Source of the DNA: Escallonia rubra
Lineage: Eukaryota; Streptophyta; Magnoliopsida; Escalloniales; Escalloniaceae
Assembly (NCBI GenBank): GCA_033065855.1
Contig: JAVXUO010002260.1
Span: 186,001-250,000, forward strand
Direction of reading: 5' to 3'
Length of the DNA stretch: 64,000 nt
Shown: piece by piece, positions 24,401 through 36,700 of the stretch
Layout of the letters: every line of letters begins with the position of its first letter
How positions within the stretch are numbered: position 1 is the stretch's first letter
Notes under the pieces: model-generated
Databases searched by the model: none
What the model saw: the letters and a program-made list of their open reading frames with translations, nothing else
What the model was told of the DNA's origin: nothing
Position numbers and translations under genes: made by a program

Positions 24401-27400
24401 TTTAAAATTTTGGATCAATTCCAAGTGTATATGGTGGAAGTGAGGAGATTTGCAGATGGAGGAATTCCTTACTGGTGTTGTCACTTCGTGATGTGATGTC
24501 GTCTTTCATAAAATTGTACTTGTCTTAATTATTTGGGTAAGTTAGTCAAAATCTTTGACACTTTGGTTCACTGTGGTTAAATAATATTGAGATTCAAAGT
24601 AAAAATAACAATGTTTTTCTGTTTTGAGGGAGGATAAAGTAAGGGTTTTTTTTATCTCGTAATTCCTATATTCTTTTCTGTATTTAAAGGCTCCCATACG
24701 TTATATAAAATGAAACTCTCAGTAAAATTTGAGACGATACTGATATGGCACCGGTATCGGCACGTACCATTTTAAAAAGAAAATTTGTACCCACTCGGGT
24801 ATTGGTATATATTACTATGATGAATATCAATGAGGAAATGGGGAGAAAAATCACTTTAAAGTACTATCTGAAAGCAAGAGGAAGGCCGTATGGCTTAAGC
24901 GGTAGATGCAGCGGACTTAATTAACTGTAGGCCCCCATGCTCACTAAAGGCTTCCGGGGAACACCGACTTAACAGTGTGTTTGGAACCTTGGAATTGATG
25001 GGATTTCATTTCAAATTCTCAAATTTTATTGTTTGGAACATTAAAAAAAGGAATTGGAATTGGATTTCATGGGATTTGACTGTATTTGTTTCTATAGTGT
25101 GAAATCCGATGAAAAATGGTCGGATTTCATGGGATTTCGATTTACTTGAATTAAAAGTAATTATTTACCTATCTTACCCTTTTTCTGGATCTCTCCAATA
25201 ATAAACCAACCACCACCATCTTCATTGCCGCTACCGCCACACCACTTTTACTATCACTACCGGCACCACTACTGCCACCACCACCACCACTACCACTGTC
25301 GCCACCACCACCGTCGTTGCCACCACCACGCAGCCACCATTACCATTGTCGTTGCCGCCACAACCATCGCTAACACTATCGCCACCACCTCAGCCACCAC
25401 TACAACCACCACCACCGCCACCATTACCGTCACCGTCAACACCGCCAGTAGTGCCACAACTACCACTGTCAATGTCGCTGCCACTACTCCCACCACCACC
25501 ACCACTACCACTACTGCCACCACCACCGCCACTGCATCCCCCACCACTACCGCCACCGCCAGTACTGCCACAACTACCGCCACCGCCAGTACTGCCACAA
25601 CTACCGCCACCGCCAGTACTACTGCCACAGCCACCACTATCGCCACCATCACCACCACCGCCACCGCCACTACCACCACAATTGCCGCCACAGCCACCAA
25701 TAATGCCGCCACCACCACCACCGTCGCCACCACTATTGCCGCCACCACATCACCATTGCAACCACTATTGCCACCACTGCCGCCACCACCACCATCACCA
25801 CCATCACTACTGCCGCCGTCACCATTATTGCCATCACTAATGCCGCCAGCATCACTATTGGCGTCAGTTGACGACCACCAGTTACACCTTGTTACACCTC
25901 AATACCACAACTACTTTTATTACCATCACTTGACCACCCCACCACTTTTATTGTAGATGTTGCTACCCCGTGCAGTGTTGTTGCTGCCACCACCACCACC
26001 ACTATGTGGTGGCACTAGCACACTTGAAACCACTTACCGTAATTCATTTTTCATCGTAAGTCAAGGATATAATTGTCTAAAAAATTATTACCTTTCCATT
26101 TCCTCTGTTCTCCAAACACAAAATTGGAATTCCGTGATTTGAATTCCCTTTCGTTCCAAACAAAAAAAAGTGAATTGAATTCCAAATCCAATTCCAAATC
26201 TGAAATCCAAATCCTGAAAGAATTGGTTCCAAACGGATCGTAAGTTTCCCACTATTATTTCATTGGGAAAGATTACAGTCTTCATCCCAAATGCGCAAAG
26301 AGCAAGCAGCTTACTAGATAAGAAAAAAGGGTAGGATTTGGTTCAGTAACTCATATCTACCCTTGTTGGATTCATTTTAGAGCATATACTGCGGGGTTGA
26401 TGCAGGGTGGACGATTTAAAGCAGTGCTTTTGATATGATCCATCAGTACCGGTAGTCACTCAAGTCAATCCACCAAGTAACACCTGTTTTAGTAATTGAT
26501 GCGGAGAGGGGGTAGCGACACTAATGCACAAGAAGCTCAGCAAACTCTTGAAATAGCATAATCTAAACTGATAGAAGGGCACAGGTAGAGGCTGCCAATT
26601 TGTCTGACAATTTGGTATCAAAGAGCGAGGGAGATCCAGTTCTTTCCAGTATTTCCCGTGATTGATCAACGCGAGTAAACTGTGCTTAGACATTTCCAGA
26701 ACTGCAACATTTTTTAAGAGGAGCTTTCTTTTATTATTTTTGATCCATAGACAGCCATTTGGATCTGGGCTTAATACTGGTAGGTAGCCCTCCCCCTCCC
26801 CTAAACCTCCCAATCCCCTGGTATAGGCGAGTGGTACAACACCTCAAGACTTTACCAGGTGAACTAGCTGAACCTAGGGATTTGCCTCCCCTAAACCCCC
26901 CAATCCCCTGGTATAGGCGGGTGGTACGACACCTCAAGACTTTTACCAGGTGAACTAGCTGAACCTAGGGATTTGCCTTCACCAGGGAACCATTAGTAGG
27001 GACATATTAATTTGCGTGGGTAATACCTTTCAAGTTCCACTTTAAATAGGAGTGGGACTACTACTTTCTCCGACAGCAAGGAAGTATTTTCGTCGTGTGT
27101 GGGTTGTCCAGACTATTCTATAGGGCATCAAGGAACTTGGATCCCTTTAAATCAAGTGCGGATATACTCAACTAGCTTAACAGAGCCTCTAACTGAACTA
27201 TTTGGGTTCAGCCAGAAAGTTTTGTTTCGTCCACATAGAGATAGATCCACATGTTAATTTCCATTGTGCTTGTCTCAAAACCTTGCATTTCATGTTTTCT
27301 GTCTGACACTATGTATATGACAGGTTTGAACCTGATATGCTAGCATTTTCTGGGTGTTATTATGGCGGGGGTGATAAAGAAAGATATGAGCTCGGCGAAA

Positions 27401-29687
27401 TAAGGAAAAGATGGACAACATTACCTGTGAGATATATATAATGTGCAACACTCTCTTGTTAATGATATGCAGAACTCTCCAGATGTATTTAACAAGATCA
27501 TTTTTTTTTTCTTTTTGTCCGGTGCAGGAAACAAGTCCAGATGGAGAGCGACAGCGAGGAAAATGCCCCCTTACGCCTCATGAAGTAGGTTTGATGCTGC
27601 GGGCACTTGGTTTTAAAAATGATACATACCTTTATGTTGCATCTGGTGAAATATATGGTGGAGAAGAGACTCTGCAGCCTCTCAAGGAGCTCTTTCCAAA
27701 CTTCTATACCAAGGAGATGCTTGCCAGTGAAGAGCTGAAACCTTTTCTTCCTTTCTCTTCTCGTCTTGCCGCAATTGACTACATTGTTTGTGACGAGAGT
27801 GATGTTTTTGTCACAAATAACAATGGAAACATGGCAAAGATTCTCGCTGGTCGAAGGCAAGAATCTCTTTCTTTTCTTGATCCCCATCCCCATAGAAAAA
27901 TGCTCTTTTTTGACGCATAATGTTTTGATGTCTCACACTATTCTATGTAAAGCAATGATTAGGGAGTATGTGAGTTAAAAGGCTAGTAGAAGATCTATGA
28001 AACACGGCATGATTGTAACATAAAGCAGTGAATTGAGAATGTTCTGTTAGGCAAATACACCAGGTTCTACGACAATCGCAGAATATTGTGTGGGGAACGA
28101 CACCTGCATAAACGTACATTTAAAGTTTGGAATTGTTTGAGCTTAAACTGGAGGTGTCTAGTTTTCATGCACTCTAAAGTCGTCTTCCTGGTTTTGATGG
28201 GTGAGCTTTTTAAAATACACGTTCCTAAGTGAATGGGGCAATTTTCTTGCGGCATATTTGGAATGTCGAGGCTTTCATTTCCCTCATCCTTGTTTTTGGT
28301 CAAGGGCCCGCACTATGAGTTTTTATGTCAGTGTGGAGGATAGAGATAGGAAAGATATGTAGAGACGTGCATAACGACTGTGGTAAAGCAAGATTATCTG
28401 CAACAGAAATCAGTATATATCCAAACCCTGTAGCCGTCTACATCAGGGATGGGTCGACTGGAAATGTTTAAGATGATGTCACGTGGTGTTTGCTGACTAT
28501 TGCGGTACAATGGTAGTCAGTGAAAGTGAAAGAGTAGTTACTCCTAAAGTAGAATTTAAAAAAAAAAACAATAGGTGTTAACGCGAGACCGAAAAACTGA
28601 TTAGTGTTACTTGGTAGTGTAGGAACAGCAATGAGAGATTGTGAAGATCAAAGTTCAAGAGATCTTGAAGAGCGAACAGTAATGTTTTATAGGAAAGTTA
28701 GGAGATGATGTTACTTCATAATATGAATGCAATTGGGCTGCGTATTTCTAGCAAATTCCCTTTGAAGTTGAAGGGAAGTGAGAGAGCAGCAATAAGACCT
28801 GCCTTCTTTGTGGGGCAGCATCTTAGGTAAAGGGACACATTGATGAGATGGTAGAAATAGCATCAATAGGAGATAAGTTGAGAGGAAATTGGCTTGGAGG
28901 ATTTTTGGGCACATAAAAGGAATCTGATAACTGCGCCAGTTCAGAAGAGTGAGCTGGTAGAAAATAAAGGAAGAGTGACATTTTAGACCTTATTAGTAGT
29001 GCTGTGGAGGAGGAAGATGACAACTAACATAGATCGAGGTAGTAGAACATAATACGTAACTTGTGTTTTAGTATGACCCGCTGTAGAATGTCAATCATAT
29101 TCATATAGGCATGTAGCCTTAGCCAAGTAGTTGCACATTTGAGTTTAAATTAATCCGAATATGTTGCTTACGATTGAATCACCCAAACATTTTCCAGCAT
29201 CTTCACGAGATATATTTCCACATGCCGTATGTTGCATATGAATGATTACTTATTCCTCACTTTCATGGGTTACAGGAGGTACATGGGACATAAAAGGACT
29301 ATCAGACCAAACGCTAAGAGGCTAAATGCTTTGTTTATGGCACGAGATAAGATGAACTGGAATACATTTGCTAGAAAGGTCAAATCGTGTCAAAGAGGAT
29401 TCATGGGAGAACCGGAAGAGATTAAGCCAGGACGGGCAGAGTTTCATGAATATCCATCTCCTTGCATATGCCGGAAACCAACAAAATTCTCAGACGTCGA
29501 GAAGAGCTGCGATCGAAATCAGACCTCTCAGAAAGTTCCCATTGCCCCAGAGGTTAGATCTCAGTATTTACATAACACAGATGACCAAGGTGCAAAGAGC
29601 TTGCACAGACTTAACAAGACAAGCACTATAGGAGAGCCTGTATCTCTAGTAGAAGAAAAGGAGGACGACGACTTTTTGGCCGACTAG
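18484..29687 (+). CDS. O-fucosyltransferase family protein (plant GT106/GT65-like), nine exons
   Basis: Exons: 18484-18753, 20856-20946, 22056-22132, 22318-22406, 22524-22713, 22992-23173, 27324-27426, 27528-27856, 29276-29687. Their phases agree and give 580 residues. One transmembrane helix (about residues 58-77, WSVVCGLMLFALGMISFF) follows a short cytosolic N-terminus, the type II topology of Golgi glycosyltransferases. The O-FucT domain (PF10250) shows GASGGLNQQRTG (135-146), AVHLRFEPDM with the conserved Arg300, and DESDVFVTNNNGNMAKILAG (about 423-442). Plant members transfer sugars, including Fuc or Rha, to proteins or cell-wall polysaccharides. I cannot name the substrate or exact orthologue. 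The start opens with MGVGKGWRVVW, as in related plant proteins. The intron after exon 8 begins GC, not GT. Introns 1 and 6 are enlarged by repeats. The C-terminal tail is acidic (KEDDDFLAD). Confidence 0.9.
18941..19120 (+). pseudogene. Dead duplicate of the exon 1 / intron 1 junction
   Basis: The segment from 18700 (end of exon 1, its donor site and about 130 bases of intron) is repeated from 18941, period 241. The copy keeps GATCTTGA, CTCTTAGAGACCAGTCAA and CTTGGTATTATAAA..GGTAAG, but its frame now has TAG (TACTCTTAG), so it would truncate the protein if used. It retains a plausible GGTAAG donor. Confidence 0.8.
19820..20400 (+). mobile_element. LINE-type reverse transcriptase fossil in intron 1
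   Basis: Broken frames on the plus strand resemble the reverse transcriptase of plant L1-like non-LTR elements. There is a KGSPSPLS-like stretch near 19868-19890, the catalytic FADDTIVFFG box at 19991-20020, a GRKKSEFIS segment near 20073-20100, and a later DPAMERFEE stretch near 20213-20240. Frameshifts and stops occur throughout, so it is long dead. It has the same orientation as the host gene. Confidence 0.6.
22793..22804. repeat. Poly-G tract
   Basis: Mononucleotide G run within the intron after exon 5; its length is prone to sequencing error. Confidence 0.7.
23864..24830. mobile_element. Possible degraded DNA element with CCA-rich interior, intron 6
   Basis: The left end (AGTACCAAACCATATACC) and the reverse complement of the right end (AGTAATATATACCAATACCC) are weakly similar inverted repeats rich in TACCGG motifs. 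They are flanked by TTATCAAT and ATATCAAT (7 of 8 identical). The interior at 24040-24230 has a CACCACCAARCCAATCAC block repeated with a period of about 77. No transposase is seen. Confidence 0.3.
24975..26239. mobile_element. Probable non-autonomous DNA element with large CCA/CCG-repeat interior, intron 6
   Basis: The left end (GTGTGTTTGGAACC from 24975) and right end (GGTTCCAAACGGATC to 26239) are inverted. Both sides carry many copies of GGAATTGGAATT/GGATTTCATGGGATTT type subterminal repeats. The centre (about 25210-26010) is almost entirely CCA, CCG, ACT and GCC triplets. No transposase and no exact target duplication were seen. The element accounts for about a third of the 4.15 kb intron between exons 6 and 7. 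Confidence 0.5.
25210..26010. repeat. CCA/CCG-rich triplet repeat tract
   Basis: Some 800 bp of imperfect CCA, CCG, ACT and GCC triplets with higher-order units such as CCACCGCCAGTACTGCCACAA repeated near 25550-25620. All frames on both strands stay open for long distances (His/Tyr, Thr/Ala, Pro/Leu or Val/Ala rich), which is a compositional artefact and not evidence of a protein. Confidence 0.85.
26789..26972 (-). repeat. 90-bp tandem duplication of a tRNA/SINE-like unit
   Basis: Two copies with period 90 share CCAATCCCCTGGTATAGGCG, GGTGGTAC and CCAGGTGAACTAGCTGAACC. Read on the minus strand, TAGTTCACCTG fits the polymerase III A-box consensus, and CCAGGGGATTGG lies where a B-box would be expected, but matches it poorly. 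It may be a degenerate SINE end that duplicated locally. Confidence 0.4.
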
Positions 29688-30796
29688 GTGAGAAAAAAAA
29701 AACCTGGGAATGGCCTCGTGGTTTCGATAAATTTTTCATATATGCAGTTGCTCTACGATTTCATCCAGCATGCTACTTTACCGGTGCCAATTTTACTCGG
29801 CATGGCACTGGGCCTGAAGAGGCAGCCTAGAAGGTGGCATCTGGCTTGTGTCTTATATGTATGTTTTGATCACTGGGTCTGTGTACAGAAACTCTGTAAC
29901 TTCTGATTGCGCAATTGTTCATATTAATTTTTGCAAGCAGTAAGGCCTGTTTTTATTCCATTTAACTTTTTTTTTGGTTGATAATATACTCCATTTAACT
30001 TATGGTCCAGATCATCATCTTCAGGGAAAGAAAAGCAAAAGTTTGAGAAGTTGGGTACCTTGTGATGTACCACATCAAGTAAAGGACGCAAATTCATTTT
30101 GGTTAGTACTTTAACCTCGAGTTCGAATACTTATACCGATGAATCATATAAATTGTAATTCTAATTATTTCGGGAGAAAAAGAAAAAGAAAAAAAATGGC
30201 CAGAAGACAAATAGATTGACTTTACAGGGGGGAAAAAAGGGACAAAAATGACCATCCAATTAAGAACCTTTCAACCTACTGATTGAAAGGGTTTGAAACT
30301 ATCAAGACTGAACAACTGAAACATCAAAAATTTAGTTCCAGAGAGACGAATATGATCGACTGAAAAGGCGAAAAGTTATGATTGATAATCAGAAGAGCGT
30401 TCCCTCAACTTTATCCACTACATGAGATACATCCATATACAGCCTATCAGGGTAAGCCTAGCAAGATAGCAACACAATTGTGTGACACTAAAATCAATAT
30501 GAACATCTACCTAGATTCTACAGATGAAGCACCAGGGCGACGTTATCCATTCCTCTAGTATTATCTTCGGATTATAAATATACAAAGAACATCAATGCAT
30601 GGTATCATTGCCATTCAGCAGCCCCTGAGCTCTAGTGGCCTGGATCTCTCACATCTATCTGGAAACTCCTCGTCAACCATGGTTACACCGCCTCGTTCAA
30701 GAACAGGCATGCGGGCAGCTCTGAATTATCAACCTGCTACAAGCAAGCAGTCTAAACCCAGGGTCGGCTTTTATAAATCACTTCAAAATTTTCACG
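29688..30796. other. Convergent 3' flanks of the O-fucosyltransferase and G2484-1 genes
   Basis: About 1.1 kb separates the two stop codons, which face each other. It should hold both 3' untranslated regions. The short plus-strand frame at 30595 is antisense to the G2484-1 3' region and is not a gene. A GTTCGAATAC motif at 30122-30131 resembles a B-box but has no A-box partner. Confidence 0.5.
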
Positions 30797-33700
30797 TTAA
30801 ATTGAAGCTAAAATTTTACCTTTGGAAGTACCCTTACTTCTGTGACCTTTATCATGTGGAACAGAAGGTATCAGTGAGCTTTGCAACCCTTCTAATAGCT
30901 GTTGAAAGCAACTTCGTTAAGCACTCCGCACTAGATTTTGTTTTCAATAAACTCCATAGTAATATGACAAGTCAATATGTGCAATCATTGGGAATTCCAT
31001 ATGAATCCTCACTCTGACTTTTATTTGCAATCCACACAGTTATTGAATCCTCAATATGTGCAATCTTAAGGGACTATAGTCGTCATTTAGCAATGACGAC
31101 ATAAATCAGCTATATATAAAATACCAATAATGCATCAAGGTCATAACAAACTATCATCGCATTTTCGCCACGCTGAACAACGCAACGCTTTTGCCATTGA
31201 ATTGGATGGCGTCAAAAGACTCAAGTGACAATGACAATTCACTGGTGAGGCTTTGATAGAGCAATGGGCAGTACCATGTGCCGATGAAACACTAAGTGCA
31301 CATTAATACAGCAAAATAGAACTACGCAAAGCTACATGAAACAATGCAAGTGTGTTAAAAGATCCAAGGACTTACCCTTGATGTTGGCTGAATTCTACGA
31401 TTTGATCTACGGGGCTCAGCAACTTCAGGAATTGATTTGTCCTTCACTTCGGCTTTGGAAAACTTTACACCAGCAGGTGCCAGTTTTCCTTTGTTCAGCC
31501 GTTCAGCTTTTGCAGTTGACAAGGGCACTTTCTTGGGAGCAATTGGTGGAAGACCCAGTGAAGAAACTAAGCTCGGGCCTTCTGCAGCCACCTCAATGTT
31601 AGAAGACCCAAGGTCCATTAGGCTCTGCTGACTTGATTCCCTCAGGTTAGCTTCATGTGGAGAAGATTTTCCAGAGGTTGTAGAGTTATCCCTTCGAGGT
31701 AATGTTCTAGCTGAAACATTTAGCGGCTTTTCAGACTTGAGAGCTTTGGGTTTGGATTCAGCTGCTTGCTTTTCCTTGGCATCAAATTTAGAACTACTTT
31801 TCCACCCACGGGACCCCGATCCTTGAGGCATCATATATCTTGGAAATTTAACCGACTCATTCGGTGCACTATTCTTGCCGCTCCTGTCAGAGACATAATG
31901 TTTGCTTACGTCCATAAATTTACGTTTCTTTCCAGGTTCAGGCACACCAAATATCACTCTTGAACCTTCTTTCTGCAAGCCAGCCCTCATTGTTCTAGTT
32001 GCATCCAACTTACTCTCATCTCTAGTATTCTTACCAACATTAAATAATGTTTCATTAGCAGATAAAGGCAATAATCTTGAGTCCTCATGTTTCCCTGATT
32101 CCACAAAATTAGTATGTTTTACTGTCTTATCCTTCCCTTTGCTCTCAATAACAGGACTGCCCATCTTTAGTCGTTTTTCCTCTGGTGTATCACCCTGTAA
32201 ACAAGATGCAACATTTCAGCAAAACTTAAATGGCAGTAAAACTATTCTGTCAAGAGCTTAAGAAGCATATACAATATATGGGACCTGAGCCGAGCGGTCC
32301 CCACTTGATCTAGACCATTCATTCCACTCCCCATCCTTCCAGATGAGAGTAGGCCGGAGATGCCACGCTTTAACCACAGATGTTTCTTCATGGGCTGAAA
32401 CAAAAGCCAAGAACATTATTTTTCTGACAATCAACACAAGGAAAGTGGGGAATATTAAATCAACAAACATTTGCAAGACTCTGTAGACCAATGATCACAA
32501 TACCTGGGAAATGAATAGTCAATGTATTTTCATCGTTCTTGTTTTTCTCTGTAATCATTCCCTCACGCCAGCTAAAACACAATTAACACAGACTAAGAGA
32601 GAGGAAATAGGAGACAAAATAAAAACTACAGGAGATGAGTGAGCTGATGTACATCAAGGCATGCTTAGGTAAATAATGCATCCAAAATGACCCCGAAAGA
32701 AAAAAGAAACCCAGCCATATATTGACCACAAAAACAGCTATTTAAACTTCTAAATAGCCAAAAACTGAGCCCAATACAGAATGAAGGTCACTTTGCCTTG
32801 TGGTGGCCGGTGGGGAACTTATTATGTAATAAATGCTATAAAGCGCGTAAGGGAGGTGAAACCCATTTACAGAGTAAGAAAGCTAAAATCATGTCACAGC
32901 AGACCCCGACCAGTTAACTGAGACTATTTTAACATAATCCCAACCCAAACAGACTAGAGGGAGCGCAAAAAATAGCCACATTAAAGCTCCTGGACAGAAC
33001 TCATCTATGGAATTCACAAATATTCAGCCGACCCTGGAAACTCCTTGTGCCAGGATTTTAGAAAAAACACAGGCTCAACTATGAGTTGAACAACTCCGTG
33101 ATATATGACCTCAACATTCTCAAACCATCTTATGTCACACTCCTTCCACTTCCTCCACCCTGACCCAAGCCTCAAGCACCTTCCCAATGACTTGGTAATA
33201 ACCACCGAAAAAGGAACAAAATCTACAACATACTCCGCATGCCCCTAGCCACCAACGGATTCACCATCATTCCTCCACCTTGAGCACCAGCTCACCGCAA
33301 TTCTCTTCCTTTTCTCATATCTTTCTATGTCAATATCAGCCTAAGCTGCCAACCAACCAACATAGGCTACGTGTGGGAGCCTGAATCCTAAATACGCTCT
33401 TGAGGAGTGGCAGGTAACTCTCCAAATATTCACGTACTATTATCATCATGTAAATGCCACTCACTCCCCCAACCAAAAGCAGCACATAAATTTTTGGTAG
33501 TGATATTGCCACATAAAAAAACTGCTGCCACAGCTTTTTATACAAAATGACAACAACGCCCTTAGTTATAGCTCCCTTGTATTTCTCCCCTCCAGTTTCT
33601 CTCAGCTCCTTGTCTCTCCTGTGATTCAAATATACTTATGAATAGCACAGCAACCTGCCATAGCACATTATCACCATACACATGAACTCTATGGCAATCT

Positions 33701-36700
33701 ACCCAGACACCACTCCCACTGCACGAGAACACCACATTTCTCGAAACCCAATCAACCCAATTGAGTTCTATCACATGCTCTGATATCAGAAAACTCCTAT
33801 AGGTTTTCTTCATATACTCGGCTGAAATTTGTTAAGAAATATAAGTACCACCGACGAAATGGAATGCGACGGAGAGCAGCAACGCTGCATTGTTAAGTGA
33901 TTGGCAGAGACAATGATTTGCAATCAGACCTAAATAACCAACTGGAGGTTCTTACGAGTTTGGAAACGGACTGAGGACCCAAAGAGTTCAAAATTTCAAG
34001 GAGAGCAGAGGGATGCAAGACAGCACGAATTCCGGGGAGGGAGAGAGGAGAGAAAAACAGAAATTAATGGGTGGAGGGAGAAACAAGTGAGTGGAAGGGC
34101 CTATTTTTCATTTCATACATTATGTGGTGACTGTTTTTTATTGTGGCAATATCCTTTGACAAAATTTATTCTTATTAGTGATTATGAACCGAGGATTAGC
34201 AATTTTTTATTTTCTGTAGACCCACATAATTATCTACAACCACTTAAAGCATTCTCCTTGGCAGAGACATCAAGCTCCACAAACACCTACACAAGTTATG
34301 TTCTGTGCAATAACAGTATTCTTAAAATAGCCTGTTTAGCCATGGTGCAGCACACTGAGCAAAGAGAAACAAATCTCTATCGGCATCAGTCTCATTGTCA
34401 CTCCTGCTAATAGTAAAGAAAATAAGTAGGGAATAGGAGTTGGATAATCCTCACCCTCACATTTAAAGAGTTCATTTACATGATTACTTTTTGGACAATT
34501 TCCCACCCCTGGTCCCTAAGCACCACTCATCTCTAAGCAGACGAAAGCAATCCCCAACTTGGCTATTCCGCATAGAGCAGCTGAATCCAGCCTGTTACTA
34601 TTCGTTAATGTGTCTTTTAAGTGGATGCAATATGGATAAATGAAGTATCTATATGATTTAAAGATCTTTTTACTTCTGAGTTTCTTTTACATACTTGTAA
34701 TGTAATAAACATGCAAAATACGGGCACAAATAAACGATCATCACCCCCTCCCAACCCCCCCCAACCACCCGCAAGGAACCAGAAGATTGTCCTTACAGAG
34801 ATGCAATGAACGGTAATGCTTACCAATCGTGTATGCATGCATCAACCCTCTCTCCAACAGACCAAGTATAATCAGTCATGGCTGCTCTGCGTCTCTTCCT
34901 TGTTCCTTCTAAGCGCATAGAAGTTGTAGGATGGGGAATGCGTATTCTGGGTGCCCTATTGCCTTCGCCTTCAACTGGGACCCACTCCTTCAGTTTCCCA
35001 GACCCTGAACAAACAAGTACGTCAAGTATGTTTAAGAAATCAGCAGATGTTCCACAAAGATCGTGTAAGTTCAAATTCGGTCACTTCTAGTTTTATGCAA
35101 AACCGCACCCTTGCTCTATGCAAAATCGCACCCTAGTATTTACATTTTTAGTAGCATACCCATATTCACCAAGTTCAACTCCCCCCACCCGACCCAAGAG
35201 AAAAGAAACACTCCTGTAAAATCCAATGAGAAATTACCTTCATCTGATTGGAGTTCTGTGTAACAGACATAAGCTTTTCCATCCTCCAAGCTTAATATAT
35301 TGGCTAGGAACCAGGAAGCTTTAAAATGACCGCCATCTTTAAAAACCTAAACATAATATTACCAAGTAAATACTAATGGAAGATAAAACATCACTAGCAA
35401 ATCATAAGAAAAAACCCAAGCAAAGATCACAAGTAAAAAGAAAACAGATAAACTACAATAAAAATCAGAAGAAGTAATAAGCAAAAGTTAACTGAGTTGA
35501 ATTGCTACAGCTACAAGTAGCTAAAATTTCAATCCACAAACCTCAACAAGGCAACCTTCCTTCATGCTGCTATCTTTCGAAGTCCCTGATGCATCATTGT
35601 ACTCATCCCGAGAAACAACAAGTTTTGATCCAATCTCCGATCCAGGAACAACCCCGATGGTTTTTGCCAAGTCAGAGGTTCGACGACCTTTCTGCCCTTT
35701 AGTATCCTTTTCAGGATTTTTTACAGAACCTGAGATGTCATCAACCCGCATCTGATCCCCCAAAGAAATTCCAGAACTTTCTTTCGCAGAGGATTGCATC
35801 TCCTTATGGGATGGTCCCTCCTTGGCTTCTGTAGCATCGACATTAGAATCTTCTTCAATACTCTCTTTGTTAGATTGATCTCTATTCAGAGGGTCTGATT
35901 TCATACCCTGCTCAGATGATGCCTGGGATATTTTCCAGTAACCCTCTGGCCCAGATTTTACTAACTCATTCACAGACAAAGGATCACCCACAGAAACAAG
36001 TTTTCCAACTTGTGACACTGCTTCTGCTGCAAGCTCAGCAGCTTTTACTATGGCATCTAAATTTTCAGCCTGTTTTGACGCGGCTGAAGCAGCTTCAACC
36101 CTCTTTCTGGCAGCTTCCCTCGCAGCAAGAATGACTGAACTCGAACAAGTACTTCCATCCCCACCCTTCAAAATGGATCCAGGAGTAGAATGTGACATAA
36201 CGTTACTCAGAGTAGAATTTCCATTTCCACATGAGACCAATACTTCATCAGCCATTAATTTTGCTTGTGCAGCGGCATTTGAAGCAATCTTAGCAGCTGC
36301 AGCAGCCGCTTTCGCAACAGAAGCTGCAGCTGCTATTGCAAGAGCGGCAGAAGCTAGCTTAGCTTCAACCTCAGAAATCAATCCCGACTTCTTCTGCTGG
36401 TCCAACTGACTCCATACACCTTCGTACTGACTAACTGCAGCAGCAGCATGCTTAGCAGCATCCTCAGCTTGTTCCCTAGCCTCCTCAACTTTACTAGATG
36501 TCTCCTCCGAAATAGTAACCTTCTTCTCCGCAGTCTGATCCTCCAATCTTGGCTGATCAATGAGAGATGTAGGAGATAAGGCTGGAACTAATTTATCAGA
36601 TTTGCTTTTAGACGTGAAGCATGCAGGGGTCGTGACGGCAGTTGATGAAGAGAAAATACTACTAATAACAGGAGCAGACACCGACTTTGTCTGACTTTGA

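Noticed and set aside
25225-25956. Long His/Thr/Ala-rich reading frame and overlapping Pro-rich and Val/Ala-rich frames
   Set aside because: All are by-products of CCA/CCG triplet repeats, which contain few stop triplets in any phase; they lie inside an intron and a repeat element.
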